Assembly (NCBI GenBank): GCA_963644855.1
Contig: CAVIQL010000003.1
Span: 62,001-126,000, forward strand
DNA from: UBA6398 sp963644855
Lineage (GTDB): Bacteria; Bacteroidota; Bacteroidia; Bacteroidales; Bacteroidaceae
Direction of reading: 5' to 3'
Length of the DNA stretch: 64,000 nucleotides
The position numbers and the translations under genes were made by a program. Within the stretch, counting starts at the first letter, position 1, and each line of letters starts with the position of its first letter. The notes beneath the pieces are model-generated. The model saw only the letters and a program-made list of their open reading frames with translations, searched no databases and was not told the origin of the DNA. Of the stretch, positions 33,171-41,038 are shown one piece after another.

Positions 33171-34307
33171 CTATTTTATAGCACGAAAATAACGCGGTTT
33201 GTAATCATTAAAAAACTCATGGTGAAGAATCCAAACAAGATCGTTCAACATTAAATCAGGACGAAACGGTTCTTCATCAAAGAACGGAACTCTGAGAGTG
33301 TTACACGCATAAACCTTATGCGTTTTCCAAGGTTTGAAACGCGCATATACTTCGTTGTCCATACGCATATTGTCGTAAGTTAAATCCACATTGGCACCAC
33401 TACGAATGATCCAGAAATCAGCATCATGGGCTTTGGCAAAAACACTCTCCTTCGACAAACTCACACTGCCCTTTTCCTTGTTATCTCCAAACAGATAATT
33501 TGCGCCAGCGTCCTTGAACATTTGTCCGATAGTGCTTTCCCCGCCAGGAACATACCATGCTCCGCCCTGCATAAGGTCGCACATCAAAGTGGGACGCGTA
33601 TCTGCTTCTGCCGCCAAGGCTTTTGCTTCACAATATCTACGCTCCACGGTAGCAAAAAGTGAGTTGGCCTTTTCTTCACAACCGTACAACATTCCAAAGA
33701 AACGCATCCATTCTGCTCTGGCAAGCGGAGACGATTCCATATAATCGGCACATTCTACGAGCGGTATCCCGACCCCGTTGAGTTTTCCGTAACCTCCGCT
33801 GTTTGAAAACGGCGAAACAAGCAACGCATCGGGATTTGCCGCCACTATTTTCTCAACATTCGGCTGCATTGACAGACCCATATCCTGCGCCCCGCCTTTG
33901 TCAACATATTCTCTCACCTCGGGCATCAAAACATAGCGGTAATCACACACACCTTTCACCGCATTGAGTTTGCCAAGAGCCTTAAGCAATCCACAATGCA
34001 CCGAAGTAAACACCACCGAACGCTCCAAAGGCGTGCGAATTACCGTGCCGTCGGGACAATTGGCAGGAAGCTTTGCGTCTTTCGGCACCACAACATAAGT
34101 ATGAAGCACCTCGCCCGCTTTCCAAGGGTTGTCAATCTGCGCAAGTGCCCAACCGTCATGACGATAAACATGAACGAGGCGCGCATATTTGAAAACCACC
34201 GAATCGTTTGCCCCACGGGTTGCACTTTCACGCCCGCCGCACGAAGCAAATACCATCACCGCCAAAAACAGCGGCAAAAAGAATGTTTTTATAACCTTGT
34301 CTAACAT
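33171..34307 (-). CDS. Lipoprotein substrate-binding protein, FecB/BtuF type
   Basis: A 378-residue lipid-anchored binding protein: signal with lipobox FASC (C23), a beta-rich N-terminal stretch, then the class-III two-lobe fold with RSVVFTSVHCGLLKALG, VEKIVAANPDALLVS, and GGAWYVPGGESTIGQMFKDAG. It delivers ligand to the permease encoded 4 bases downstream. The insertion of RLVHVYRHDGWALAQIDNP near the N-terminus is shared with Bacteroidales homologues I recall from haem/B12-like loci, but the ligand is unsettled. It transcribes away from the ATPase/DUF4435 pair. Confidence 0.88.
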   Translation of the reverse strand: MLDKVIKTFFLPLFLAVMVFASCGGRESATRGANDSVVFKYARLVHVYRHDGWALAQIDNPWKAGEVLHTYVVVPKDAKLPANCPDGTVIRTPLERSVVFTSVHCGLLKALGKLNAVKGVCDYRYVLMPEVREYVDKGGAQDMGLSMQPNVEKIVAANPDALLVSPFSNSGGYGKLNGVGIPLVECADYMESSPLARAEWMRFFGMLYGCEEKANSLFATVERRYCEAKALAAEADTRPTLMCDLMQGGAWYVPGGESTIGQMFKDAGANYLFGDNKEKGSVSLSKESVFAKAHDADFWIIRSGANVDLTYDNMRMDNEVYARFKPWKTHKVYACNTLRVPFFDEEPFRPDLMLNDLVWILHHEFFNDYKPRYFRAIK

Positions 34308-34314
34308 ATCTCTG

Positions 34315-34322
34315 CAAAATTA
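34315..34322 (-). promoter_or_regulatory. -7 box of binding-protein/permease operon
   Basis: TAATTTTG on the minus strand, 7 bases before the ATG at 34307, implying a very short leader. Confidence 0.45.
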
Positions 34323-34369
34323 GCGATTAGTTTGCAGGTTCACCGATTTTACAACTCGCAAATTATTCG

Positions 34370-34377
34370 TAATTTTG
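34370..34377 (+). promoter_or_regulatory. -7 box of ATPase/DUF4435 operon
   Basis: TAATTTTG, 21 bases before ATG 34399. It overlaps an in-frame TTG at 34375, which argues for the ATG as the real start. Confidence 0.5.
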
Positions 34378-34398
34378 AGCCATACAATACCGACAATC

Positions 34399-35223
34399 AT
34401 GGAAAAAGCGGCAGAATATATCAAGAGCGTTGAGATAAAAAGCCTTTGGAACGGTCAGAAACACATTATGTGGAATCTCAAAAACGACGTAAACATTTTG
34501 AGCGGCATTAACGGTGCAGGCAAAAGCACTATTCTCAATCGCCTTGCCCAACATCTTTCGGCAATAGAGGGAAGCGTAAATTCCACTCCCGTACTCGGTG
34601 TGAAAATCGACTTCTATCCTTCCGACGCAACCTATATTCATTACGACCTTGTCAGAACTTTCGACCGCCCGCTCCTATATGGCGATGCCGTTAGCAAACT
34701 TTCGAACGGCGAAGTCAAGACTGACACCGATTTTCAACTGTACACGTTGCAACGAAGATACCTCGATTATCAAGTAAATATAGGAAACAGAATGATAAGT
34801 CTTCTTAGTTCGGGCGATCCCGAGGCAAATAAAAAAGCCCAGGAGGCTATGCAGGCAAAAAAGAAGTTTCAAGATGCGGTGGACAACCTATTTGGCGAAA
34901 CCGGAAAGCGCATCGACCGCAACAGCAACGAGGTAAAAATTCGCCAGTTCAACGAAGAATTGCCGCTATACAAGCTCTCGTCGGGCGAAAAACAGATGTT
35001 GATTATCCTGCTTACGGCTTTGGTGGAAGACAACAGGCACTATGTGCTTTTTCTTGACGAACCGGAAGCAAGCCTACACTTTGAATGGCAACAAAAACTC
35101 ATCTCGCTCATTCGAGAAATGAATCCCAACGCACAGATAATCCTTACCACTCATTCGCCAGCCGTTATCATGGAGGGCTGGATTGACAAAGTTACAGAAG
35201 TTAGCGACATCACAGAGGAATAA
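34399..35223 (+). CDS. AAA ATPase of a PARIS-like (AriA-like) defence pair
   Basis: A 274-residue ABC/SMC-type AAA ATPase of the AAA_15/AAA_21 kind. Walker A is GINGAGKST (36-44), ABC signature SSGEK (194-198), Walker B VLFLDEPE (216-223), switch histidine in THSPA (251-255). A helical insertion (about 135-180) lies between the motifs. Its stop codon overlaps the ATG of a DUF4435 gene by one base (TAATG), so the two are translated together. An AAA ATPase with a DUF4435 TOPRIM partner is the composition of PARIS (AriA/AriB) and, more loosely, of OLD and Gabija. It is shorter than the AriA proteins I recall. Defence is inference from that pairing. Confidence 0.8.
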   Translation: MEKAAEYIKSVEIKSLWNGQKHIMWNLKNDVNILSGINGAGKSTILNRLAQHLSAIEGSVNSTPVLGVKIDFYPSDATYIHYDLVRTFDRPLLYGDAVSKLSNGEVKTDTDFQLYTLQRRYLDYQVNIGNRMISLLSSGDPEANKKAQEAMQAKKKFQDAVDNLFGETGKRIDRNSNEVKIRQFNEELPLYKLSSGEKQMLIILLTALVEDNRHYVLFLDEPEASLHFEWQQKLISLIREMNPNAQIILTTHSPAVIMEGWIDKVTEVSDITEE

Positions 35224-36239
35224 TGGCCAATCGTCTATCCGATAACCTAACATCAAACTACATAGGTGCGGCTTCGCGGCTACGCTCGGGCACGCGACGA
35301 AGAATTGTGGCTTATGTGGAAAGTTTCGACGATATATTTTTTTGGCGAAACGTATTGGGGAGATTCGAAGACGACAAGATTTATTTCGAAGTAATGCTTC
35401 CGTCGCGCGACTCACTTGCAAAAGGCAAAAAAGTAGCTATCACAAATATTTTATCAGGGAAACTCGGAAGCAATATGATAGCTTGTGTAGATGCAGACTA
35501 CGATTATTTAATGCAGGGTGCAAACGAAAGTTCGAAAACGGTATGCAACAATCCTTATGTGTTTCATACTTTTGCCTATTCCATAGAGAATTTTCAATGC
35601 TACGCGCCTTCGCTTCACAATGTTTGCGTAATGGCGACGCTGAACGACCGTAAAATTTTTGATTTCGACAGATTTTTGCGCGAATTCTCCCAAACCGTTT
35701 ATCCGCTCTTCGTTTGGAATATTTGGTGTTACCGCACCGGAAATTTCAAGAGCTTTTCTATGTCAAACTTGTGCTCTGTTTTTGCAATGGGAGACGTTAA
35801 CATTCTCCACCCTTCGCGCGCTATTGAAATTATGCGCAAGAAAGTGAACCAGACTGTCTCTTTGCTGCAACGCAAATTCCCACAGGCAAAAGCCGGATAC
35901 CCGAAAGTTCGCGAACAGCTCAGACAGCTTGGCGTTGTGCCCGAGAATGTTTACATGTATATGCGCGGACACGACATTTTTGATGCCGTGGTAGCGCCTT
36001 TGGTGTCAAATGTCTGCGATGTGTTACGCCGAGAACGGGAACGCGAAATCAGACGTCTTGCAACCAACAGCCGACAAATGCAAAACGAGCTCGCAGGCTA
36101 TCAACACTGCATAGCATCTGCCGATTTCACCATGCGCAAACAAACTGGATTTTATGCCGCGCCGCAATACGGACAAATAATCGAAAGCGTGCGGAGTTTC
36201 GTTGAAAAAATAAAATCCACCGACAATAGCGCAAGATAA
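35223..36239 (+). CDS. DUF4435 (TOPRIM-like) effector of a PARIS-like pair
   Basis: A 338-residue cytoplasmic protein with a DUF4435 domain. The TOPRIM pattern is visible: E33 in IVAYVESFDDIFFW (28-41), equivalent to the metal-binding glutamate, and the DxD pair D90/D92 in IACVDADYDYL. TOPRIM nucleases of this type include OLD, GajA and AriB; AriB is released from its ATPase on sensing a phage protein and cuts host tRNA. The C-terminal half (about 150-320) is helical, with a stretch of charged residues (RREREREIRRL) and no family I recognise. Coupled to the upstream ATPase gene by a one-base overlap and followed by a palindrome array. Confidence 0.78.
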   Translation: MANRLSDNLTSNYIGAASRLRSGTRRRIVAYVESFDDIFFWRNVLGRFEDDKIYFEVMLPSRDSLAKGKKVAITNILSGKLGSNMIACVDADYDYLMQGANESSKTVCNNPYVFHTFAYSIENFQCYAPSLHNVCVMATLNDRKIFDFDRFLREFSQTVYPLFVWNIWCYRTGNFKSFSMSNLCSVFAMGDVNILHPSRAIEIMRKKVNQTVSLLQRKFPQAKAGYPKVREQLRQLGVVPENVYMYMRGHDIFDAVVAPLVSNVCDVLRREREREIRRLATNSRQMQNELAGYQHCIASADFTMRKQTGFYAAPQYGQIIESVRSFVEKIKSTDNSAR

Positions 36240-36282
36240 GCCTCCTCTCACAGCTGCCAATATTTCCCCGAAAAACAACACG

Positions 36283-36372
36283 GCATATCGTAAAAACAAT
36301 GTCAGACCTTTTTTAAATAATATCGGATATTATTTAAAAAAGGTCTGACATTAGAAAAACGATATCCCATAT
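36283..36372. repeat. 21-bp phased palindrome array, copy 10
   Basis: Centres 36304, 36325, 36346: AATGTCAGACCTT, AATATCGGATATT, AAGGTCTGACATT. Unit 3 is the reverse complement of unit 1 and unit 2 is its own near-complement, so the whole array is a palindrome. Flanks TATCGTAAAAAC and AGAAAAACGATA. Convergent gap. Confidence 0.88.
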
Positions 36373-36390
36373 CGCATTTCTTAAACCCAA

Positions 36391-36422
36391 AACACCCCGC
36401 AACACAAGGGTTGCGGGGTGTT
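36391..36422. terminator. Terminator between DUF4435 and galM genes
   Basis: Perfect 13-bp stem AACACCCCGCAAC / GTTGCGGGGTGTT (36391-36403 and 36410-36422) with short T-rich sequence on both sides. Confidence 0.8.
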
Positions 36423-36458
36423 TGATTTGTCGTATGTGATAAAACTTAATCAGTCATC

Positions 36459-37634
36459 TTATTTCTCAACCGAGAACTTGAACACGCAATGGCTCTTGTA
36501 GGTCTGACCAGGTTTGAGTTCAGCCGACGGCCATTCGGGCTGGTTGGGAGTATTGGGGAAATGCTGTGATTCCAAGCAGATAGCAGCATGTTTCTCATAA
36601 GTCTTGCCGTTTTTGCCGGTAACCTTGCCATTAAGGAAGTTGCCAGTGTAAACCTGAATACCCGGTTCGTTGGTAAATACTTCGAGTTTGATGCCAGTTT
36701 CGGGACTTACCACGCTTGCAGCAACCTGTGTGTCATCACCCTTGCCGTCTTTGTAAGTATTGAGAACCCAGTTGAAGTCGAAACCATTGCCAAACTTTAT
36801 TTGTTCGCAGTCAAAGTTTTCAACATTCTTGCCTACTTCGGTAGCAGTAGTGAAATCCATTTCGGGAGTTTCCTTTACCGGAACAATCTTGCCAAGCGGA
36901 ATAAATGTATCGTTGATTGGAGTATAGTTGTCAGCGTTTACATAAAGTTTGCAGTTTGTTATAGGCATTGCAGGATCGCCATTGAGGTTGAAATAAGAGT
37001 GGTTGGTCATGTTGATAACCGTAGGCGCGTCGCTCGTAGCCTCGTAGTTTATGTCGATAGCGTTTTCGTCGGTAAGGGTATAGGTTACTTTAGCCGTAAC
37101 ATTGCCCGGGAAATTCATATCGCCGTCGGGAGAATTAAGAGTAAGCTCAAGAGTTTTGTCGTCAACCTGTTTTGCTTCATAAACAGCGTATTGCCAGCCG
37201 TTAGGACCGCCGTGAAGGCAATTTTTGCCGTCGTTTTGTGGAAGTTGTATCTCTTTTCCTTCGAGAGTAAACTTACCTTGGTCGATGCGGTTGGCATAAC
37301 GTCCGATTGCAGCGCCGAAGTCGCTCGGAGTATGCTCTTTGTCGGCATAATTGTAAACGTTGTCAAAGCCCAACACTACGTCCTTCATGTCGCCATTCTT
37401 ATCGGGAACCATTACAGAAACGATACGACCGCCAAAGTTTGTGATGCAAACTTCCATGCCTGCGGCATTTTTGAGAGTGTAAAGGGCAGTTTTCTTACCA
37501 TCGATGGTAGAATCAAACTTTGCAGGGTTCAAGCCCGAAAGTGTAGTAGTTGCAGCTTCTTTTTGCGAGCAACCTGTAAGCACGAGAGCCGTCATCATAG
37601 CAGCGGCACCCATGATAGTCTTTAAATTTTTCAT
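36459..37634 (-). CDS. galM: Aldose 1-epimerase, lipoprotein form
   Basis: A 391-residue galactose mutarotase with a lipoprotein signal (lipobox LTGC, C22), so it is anchored in the envelope. Family landmarks are TNFGGRIVSVMVPD, GRYANRIDQGKF, the catalytic-histidine region MTNHSYFNLNG, FDFNWVL, and the catalytic glutamate region AICLESQHFPNTPNQPEWPS. It interconverts alpha and beta hexoses, presumably on sugars released outside the inner membrane. It is a single-gene unit: the gap upstream (37635-38025) holds array copy 11 and no gene. Confidence 0.92.
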   Translation of the reverse strand: MKNLKTIMGAAAMMTALVLTGCSQKEAATTTLSGLNPAKFDSTIDGKKTALYTLKNAAGMEVCITNFGGRIVSVMVPDKNGDMKDVVLGFDNVYNYADKEHTPSDFGAAIGRYANRIDQGKFTLEGKEIQLPQNDGKNCLHGGPNGWQYAVYEAKQVDDKTLELTLNSPDGDMNFPGNVTAKVTYTLTDENAIDINYEATSDAPTVINMTNHSYFNLNGDPAMPITNCKLYVNADNYTPINDTFIPLGKIVPVKETPEMDFTTATEVGKNVENFDCEQIKFGNGFDFNWVLNTYKDGKGDDTQVAASVVSPETGIKLEVFTNEPGIQVYTGNFLNGKVTGKNGKTYEKHAAICLESQHFPNTPNQPEWPSAELKPGQTYKSHCVFKFSVEK

Positions 37635-37832
37635 TGCTTTTTATTTTTGTTATTTTGAAATATTTGCCTTGTTGTGTTCCCATTGCATGCGGTGGCACAT
37701 AAGTCCTATAAAGACATAACGCGGCATGCGCACATTTATTTTCAATTGCGGCGTAAAGTTACAAAAAATCCGCACTATTCCACATCGTTGCCACAAAAAT
37801 AATTACCGCAAAAACGGCATCTGTAAATGCTT

Positions 37833-37937
37833 CAAACAATATCGGATATTTTTTAAAAAAGATGCCTTGTTTTTTAAACAAAGTCCGACATTGTTTTCAC
37901 GATATCCCATATTGTTTTCAAGGCATCTTACAAAGGG
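37833..37937. repeat. Palindrome array, copy 11, plus shared 44-bp tail
   Basis: Units AATATCGGATATT, AAGATGCCTTGTT, AAAGTCCGACATT with 8-base linkers. Right flank GTTTTCACGATA. The tail (37894-37937) recurs at 39071-39114 with two mismatches in 44. Unit 2 core (37859-37869) is matched in inverted form by CAAGGCATCTT at 37919-37929 in that tail. Left flank is degenerate. Confidence 0.82.
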
Positions 37938-38025
37938 TTTCCGCCAAGCCTTTCTGTTGCTCCGAGAAACGATAAGCGCCGCACCCCTTGCGAGGCACGG
38001 CGCACGGAAATAAGGTCTGTGTACT

Positions 38026-38505
38026 TTATAGTTTCACCCAAGCATAAGTAGCATCGTGTTTGGATATAGGAGACAACTCTACAAAAAAATGTTCTCCATC
38101 TTTGAATTTCTCTATCTTGTAGGAATAGCGCAGAATACCCGCGCCGTCTTTGTTGCGTGAGATTCTGAAAGCGTCATACACCCATATATCGTCGAAACAA
38201 GTGTTGCTGGAGCAAGTGTATTCGCCTATTTTCTTTCCGTCCGAAAAAATATCTCCACGTTTGTTTTGATATGCTACCGTATCAAGCAAGATTTTGGGGT
38301 TTTCAAGCCTTGTAATTCTCACCATATTGATACGCATGGGATTTTTGTCTTTAGTATATAATGTATCAACGCCTGCTTTTCCTTTGAAATCTATTTCTGT
38401 TTTATTCAAAAGAAGAGAAGCAGAAGAGTTGTCGTCTTTGTCGCACGACACAACCACAAATGCCAGCATCATTAGCGCCATCAATGTTTTGAAAATAGTT
38501 TTCAT
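38026..38505 (-). CDS. Small lipoprotein of unknown function
   Basis: A 159-residue lipoprotein: signal MKTIFKTLMALMMLAFVVVS with lipobox VVSC (C21), then DKDDNSS. The mature domain is beta-rich (LLLNKTEIDFKGKAGVDTLYT resembles the start of BACON or immunoglobulin-like modules of Bacteroidales lipoproteins) with one CSSNTC cysteine pair. No known family fits with confidence. Its upstream region shares a TTTGGTTTGTTT stretch with the broken small-peptide gene at 38592-38732. It has no obvious operon partner. Confidence 0.7.
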   Translation of the reverse strand: MKTIFKTLMALMMLAFVVVSCDKDDNSSASLLLNKTEIDFKGKAGVDTLYTKDKNPMRINMVRITRLENPKILLDTVAYQNKRGDIFSDGKKIGEYTCSSNTCFDDIWVYDAFRISRNKDGAGILRYSYKIEKFKDGEHFFVELSPISKHDATYAWVKL

Positions 38506-38591
38506 TTTTAATTCTGTTTGGTTTGTTTGAATTTTGTTTATTAGTTTGTAATTTGTTTTCTACAAGGTATATAAAACTGCCACGTTTTACT

Positions 38592-38732
38592 TTATGCGCA
38601 ACAAGCACCCGTAAAAACGACAACAGTCTTTTCTACCATAATTCCTTTTCTTGAAATCATTTCGATTAGGAATCATTCGGATGATGTCATGAACGCAACA
38701 ACGAAAAGCGAAATAAAAATTTTTCTATTCAT
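38592..38732 (-). pseudogene. Small secreted-peptide gene with in-frame TGA
   Basis: ATG 38732 opens a frame reading MNRKIFISLFVVAFMTSSE, a plausible export signal, then TGA (38675-38673), then in the same frame FLIEMISRKGIMVEKTVVVF TGACCA and TAA at 38592-38594. Upstream is a TTTGGTTTGTTT stretch also present before the lipoprotein gene at 38505. The simplest reading is a small peptide gene broken by a point mutation; read-through, or two separate mini-ORFs, are alternatives. Neither half resembles a family I can name. The rest of gap 38506-39276 holds a module-B repeat, a terminator and no other gene I can see. Confidence 0.35.
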
Positions 38733-39027
38733 TTGGTTTGTTTTTAAAGCACTCAGAGTAGGTTTTTGCATGCATTTTTACCTCTGTGCTTATCATTGGC
38801 AATGATATTCCTTTATATCTATATCGCAAAATTTTTTGAGAGAAATTCTTCGTGTTTATCCTAATTTAACACCACACGCCTATTTTTCAAGTAGTATCAG
38901 TATCAAAAGTCATCTCGTTTACATAAACCACAAACCGCTTTGCGTATAATTGGTATGCCAACTGCAATTCTACTTCTTTGCTTTATAGCAGATTTATCCC
39001 TCATAAAAAGTTCCATGTGGGCAAAGA

Positions 39028-39114
39028 AGAAAAACGAGGTCTGACCTAATTAAAATTAGAAGCCTTGGAATTTTCACGATGTCCCATATTGTTTTCAAAG
39101 CATCTTACAAAGGG
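39028..39114. repeat. Module B repeat with shared 44-bp tail
   Basis: ACGAGGTCTGACCTAATTAA and AATTAGAAGCCTTGGAATTT (39033-39072), followed by the 44-bp tail 39071-39114 that also ends array copy 11. No three-unit palindrome array is present here. Confidence 0.75.
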
Positions 39115-39208
39115 TCTACGCAAACGGGGAAATAGGTTTAAATAGGGCGGTGAGCATTGTATTTCAAACTTAATGAGAGTGCGGCTGTACCATCATGAAG
39201 CAAAAACA

Positions 39209-39245
39209 AAATCCGCAACGCGAGTTATGTTCGCATTGCGGATTT
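39209..39245 (-). terminator. Terminator of acyl-CoA dehydrogenase operon
   Basis: Stem AAATCCGCAA (39209-39218) with TTGCGGATTT (39236-39245), extended inward by a nearly complementary CGCGA/TCGCA. On the minus strand it ends in a T-rich run. Confidence 0.75.
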
Positions 39246-39276
39246 ATATATCAGAAAATATTTCTACTTCGCCGTA

Positions 39277-41007
39277 TTACTCTCCTTGAGTTTCGGCAGG
39301 AGCTTGCACGTAGTTGGGAATATCCTCTACATTGGTGTTGTTTACGATAGCCACATGCTTTGCCACTTCAGCCTCGGCGTAGTTAACGTAAACTTTAAGG
39401 CTCTTTTCGAACAATTCGGGAGCTTGTATTGTATCGCGGAGCAATAGTTGCGACATTATTACATCGGCTGTGATTTCGTAAAGGTTGCGCGCCACGAGAT
39501 CGTGGTAATCTTGATTTCCGGCTTCCTTTACCTTATTTACAGCAGCCTCGCAAGCGTCTGCCATGGCGTGAATGCGATTTTTGATGCTTTGATAAGCCTC
39601 GGGAACTTCGATTTTCTCGAATTCGCGAATCACGTTCATGTAAGTACCATTGGTTACGTAGCGTATTGCAGCCACAGTTTGCAACTGTGTTGTGCCTTCG
39701 TAGATGCTCGTGATGCGGGCATCACGATACAATCGCTGGCATGCATATTCGAGCATGAAGCCTGAACCACCGTGCACCTGAATGCAGTCGTAGGAGTTCT
39801 GGTTTGCATACTCTGAGTTCATACCCTTTGCAAGCGGAGTAAAGCTGTCGGCAAGACGTGTGTACTTCTTCTGCTCCTGACGTTCCTCGGGAGTGAGTTT
39901 ACGGCTGCGGGCAATATCGTCATACGATTTGTAGATGTCTACATAGCGCGATGTTTCGTAAAGAAGTGCACGACCTGCATCGAGCTTAGCTTTTATCGTT
40001 GCAAGCATATTGTACACTGGCGGCATATCAATTATGGCTTTGCCAAACTGGCAGCGGTCTGTGGCGTAAGCAAGTGCTTCGTCGTAGGCTGCTTGACTGA
40101 TACCGACACTCTGGGCTGCGATGCCAAGACGCGCACCATTCATAAGAGCCATCACATATTTGATAAGACCCAAACGGCGTTCGCCGCAAAGTTCAGCGTG
40201 AGCATTCTTGTAAACAAGTTCGCAGGTGGGTGAGCCATGGATACCGAGTTTGTTCTCAATGCGGCGCACATTTACTCCGCCCTGACGCTTGTCGTAGATA
40301 AACATCGAAAGACCGCGACCATCACGTGTGCCTTCTTCCGAACGAGCAAGCACGAGGTGGATATCAGAGTCGCCATTGGTGATGAAACGTTTCACACCGT
40401 TGAGCAACCAGCAGCCTTCTTCCTCGGAATATGTGGCGCGGAGCATCACACTCTGCAAATCGCTACCTGCATCTGGCTCGGTGAGGTCCATAGACATCGT
40501 TTCGCCCTCGCAAACACGCGGGATATATTTCTGACGCTGCTCCTCGTTGCCAAATTCATAGAGAGTTTCAATACAATCTTGAAGACTCCAAATATTTTCA
40601 AAGCCTGCATCGCCGGCAGATACCACTTCGTTGGCAATAGTATAGGCAGTGATCGGGAAATTCAAGCCTCCGTAACGACGGGGCATGGTCATGCCGTTCA
40701 TTCCGGCAGCAATAGTGTTGGCGAGATTCTGCTTCGTTCCCTCGGCATAGCTCACACGACCATCTTTAAGGTGCGGACCTTCGGCATCAACGCTCTCGGC
40801 GTTGGGTGCAACCACATTGGCTGTAACATCGCCCACTATCGAAAGCACACGATCGTAGCTATCAATCGCATCATCGTAGTCAACAGGAGCGTAATCGTAT
40901 TTCGCCGCATCAGAAAAGTCGCCTTCACGAAGAGCGACGATTTTTTTCATCAGGGCATTGTTTAGGTGGAACTTTAGTTCCGGCTTATCTGAATAGAAAT
41001 TTGCCAT
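39277..41007 (-). CDS. Acyl-CoA dehydrogenase
   Basis: A 576-residue FAD enzyme of the acyl-CoA dehydrogenase family. Motifs: MDLTEPDAGSDLQSV (substrate/FAD region), RCQFGKAIIDMPPVYNMLA, IQVHGGSGFMLEYACQRLYRD, and YEGTTQLQ with the usual catalytic-base glutamate. It is longer than the 380-residue classical type, with an extended C-terminal helical domain as in the AidB/VLCAD-like branch. It passes electrons to the EtfAB flavoprotein encoded just upstream in the same operon. Substrate is unknown; in gut Bacteroidales it may run acyl-CoA oxidation or, in reverse, butyryl-type reactions. Confidence 0.9.
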   Translation of the reverse strand: MANFYSDKPELKFHLNNALMKKIVALREGDFSDAAKYDYAPVDYDDAIDSYDRVLSIVGDVTANVVAPNAESVDAEGPHLKDGRVSYAEGTKQNLANTIAAGMNGMTMPRRYGGLNFPITAYTIANEVVSAGDAGFENIWSLQDCIETLYEFGNEEQRQKYIPRVCEGETMSMDLTEPDAGSDLQSVMLRATYSEEEGCWLLNGVKRFITNGDSDIHLVLARSEEGTRDGRGLSMFIYDKRQGGVNVRRIENKLGIHGSPTCELVYKNAHAELCGERRLGLIKYVMALMNGARLGIAAQSVGISQAAYDEALAYATDRCQFGKAIIDMPPVYNMLATIKAKLDAGRALLYETSRYVDIYKSYDDIARSRKLTPEERQEQKKYTRLADSFTPLAKGMNSEYANQNSYDCIQVHGGSGFMLEYACQRLYRDARITSIYEGTTQLQTVAAIRYVTNGTYMNVIREFEKIEVPEAYQSIKNRIHAMADACEAAVNKVKEAGNQDYHDLVARNLYEITADVIMSQLLLRDTIQAPELFEKSLKVYVNYAEAEVAKHVAIVNNTNVEDIPNYVQAPAETQGE

Positions 41008-41038
41008 TGCTTTTTTATGATTTTGTCAAGTCCCTTAC

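Noticed and set aside
36588..37625. A 345-residue plus-strand frame opposite galM
   Set aside because: Shadow of a confident mutarotase gene; no coding signs of its own.
38506..39276. A tRNA or small RNA gene in the longest gap
   Set aside because: No cloverleaf arms or GGTTCGAAT-type loop found by eye; repeats, a terminator and the broken peptide frame account for the visible structure.
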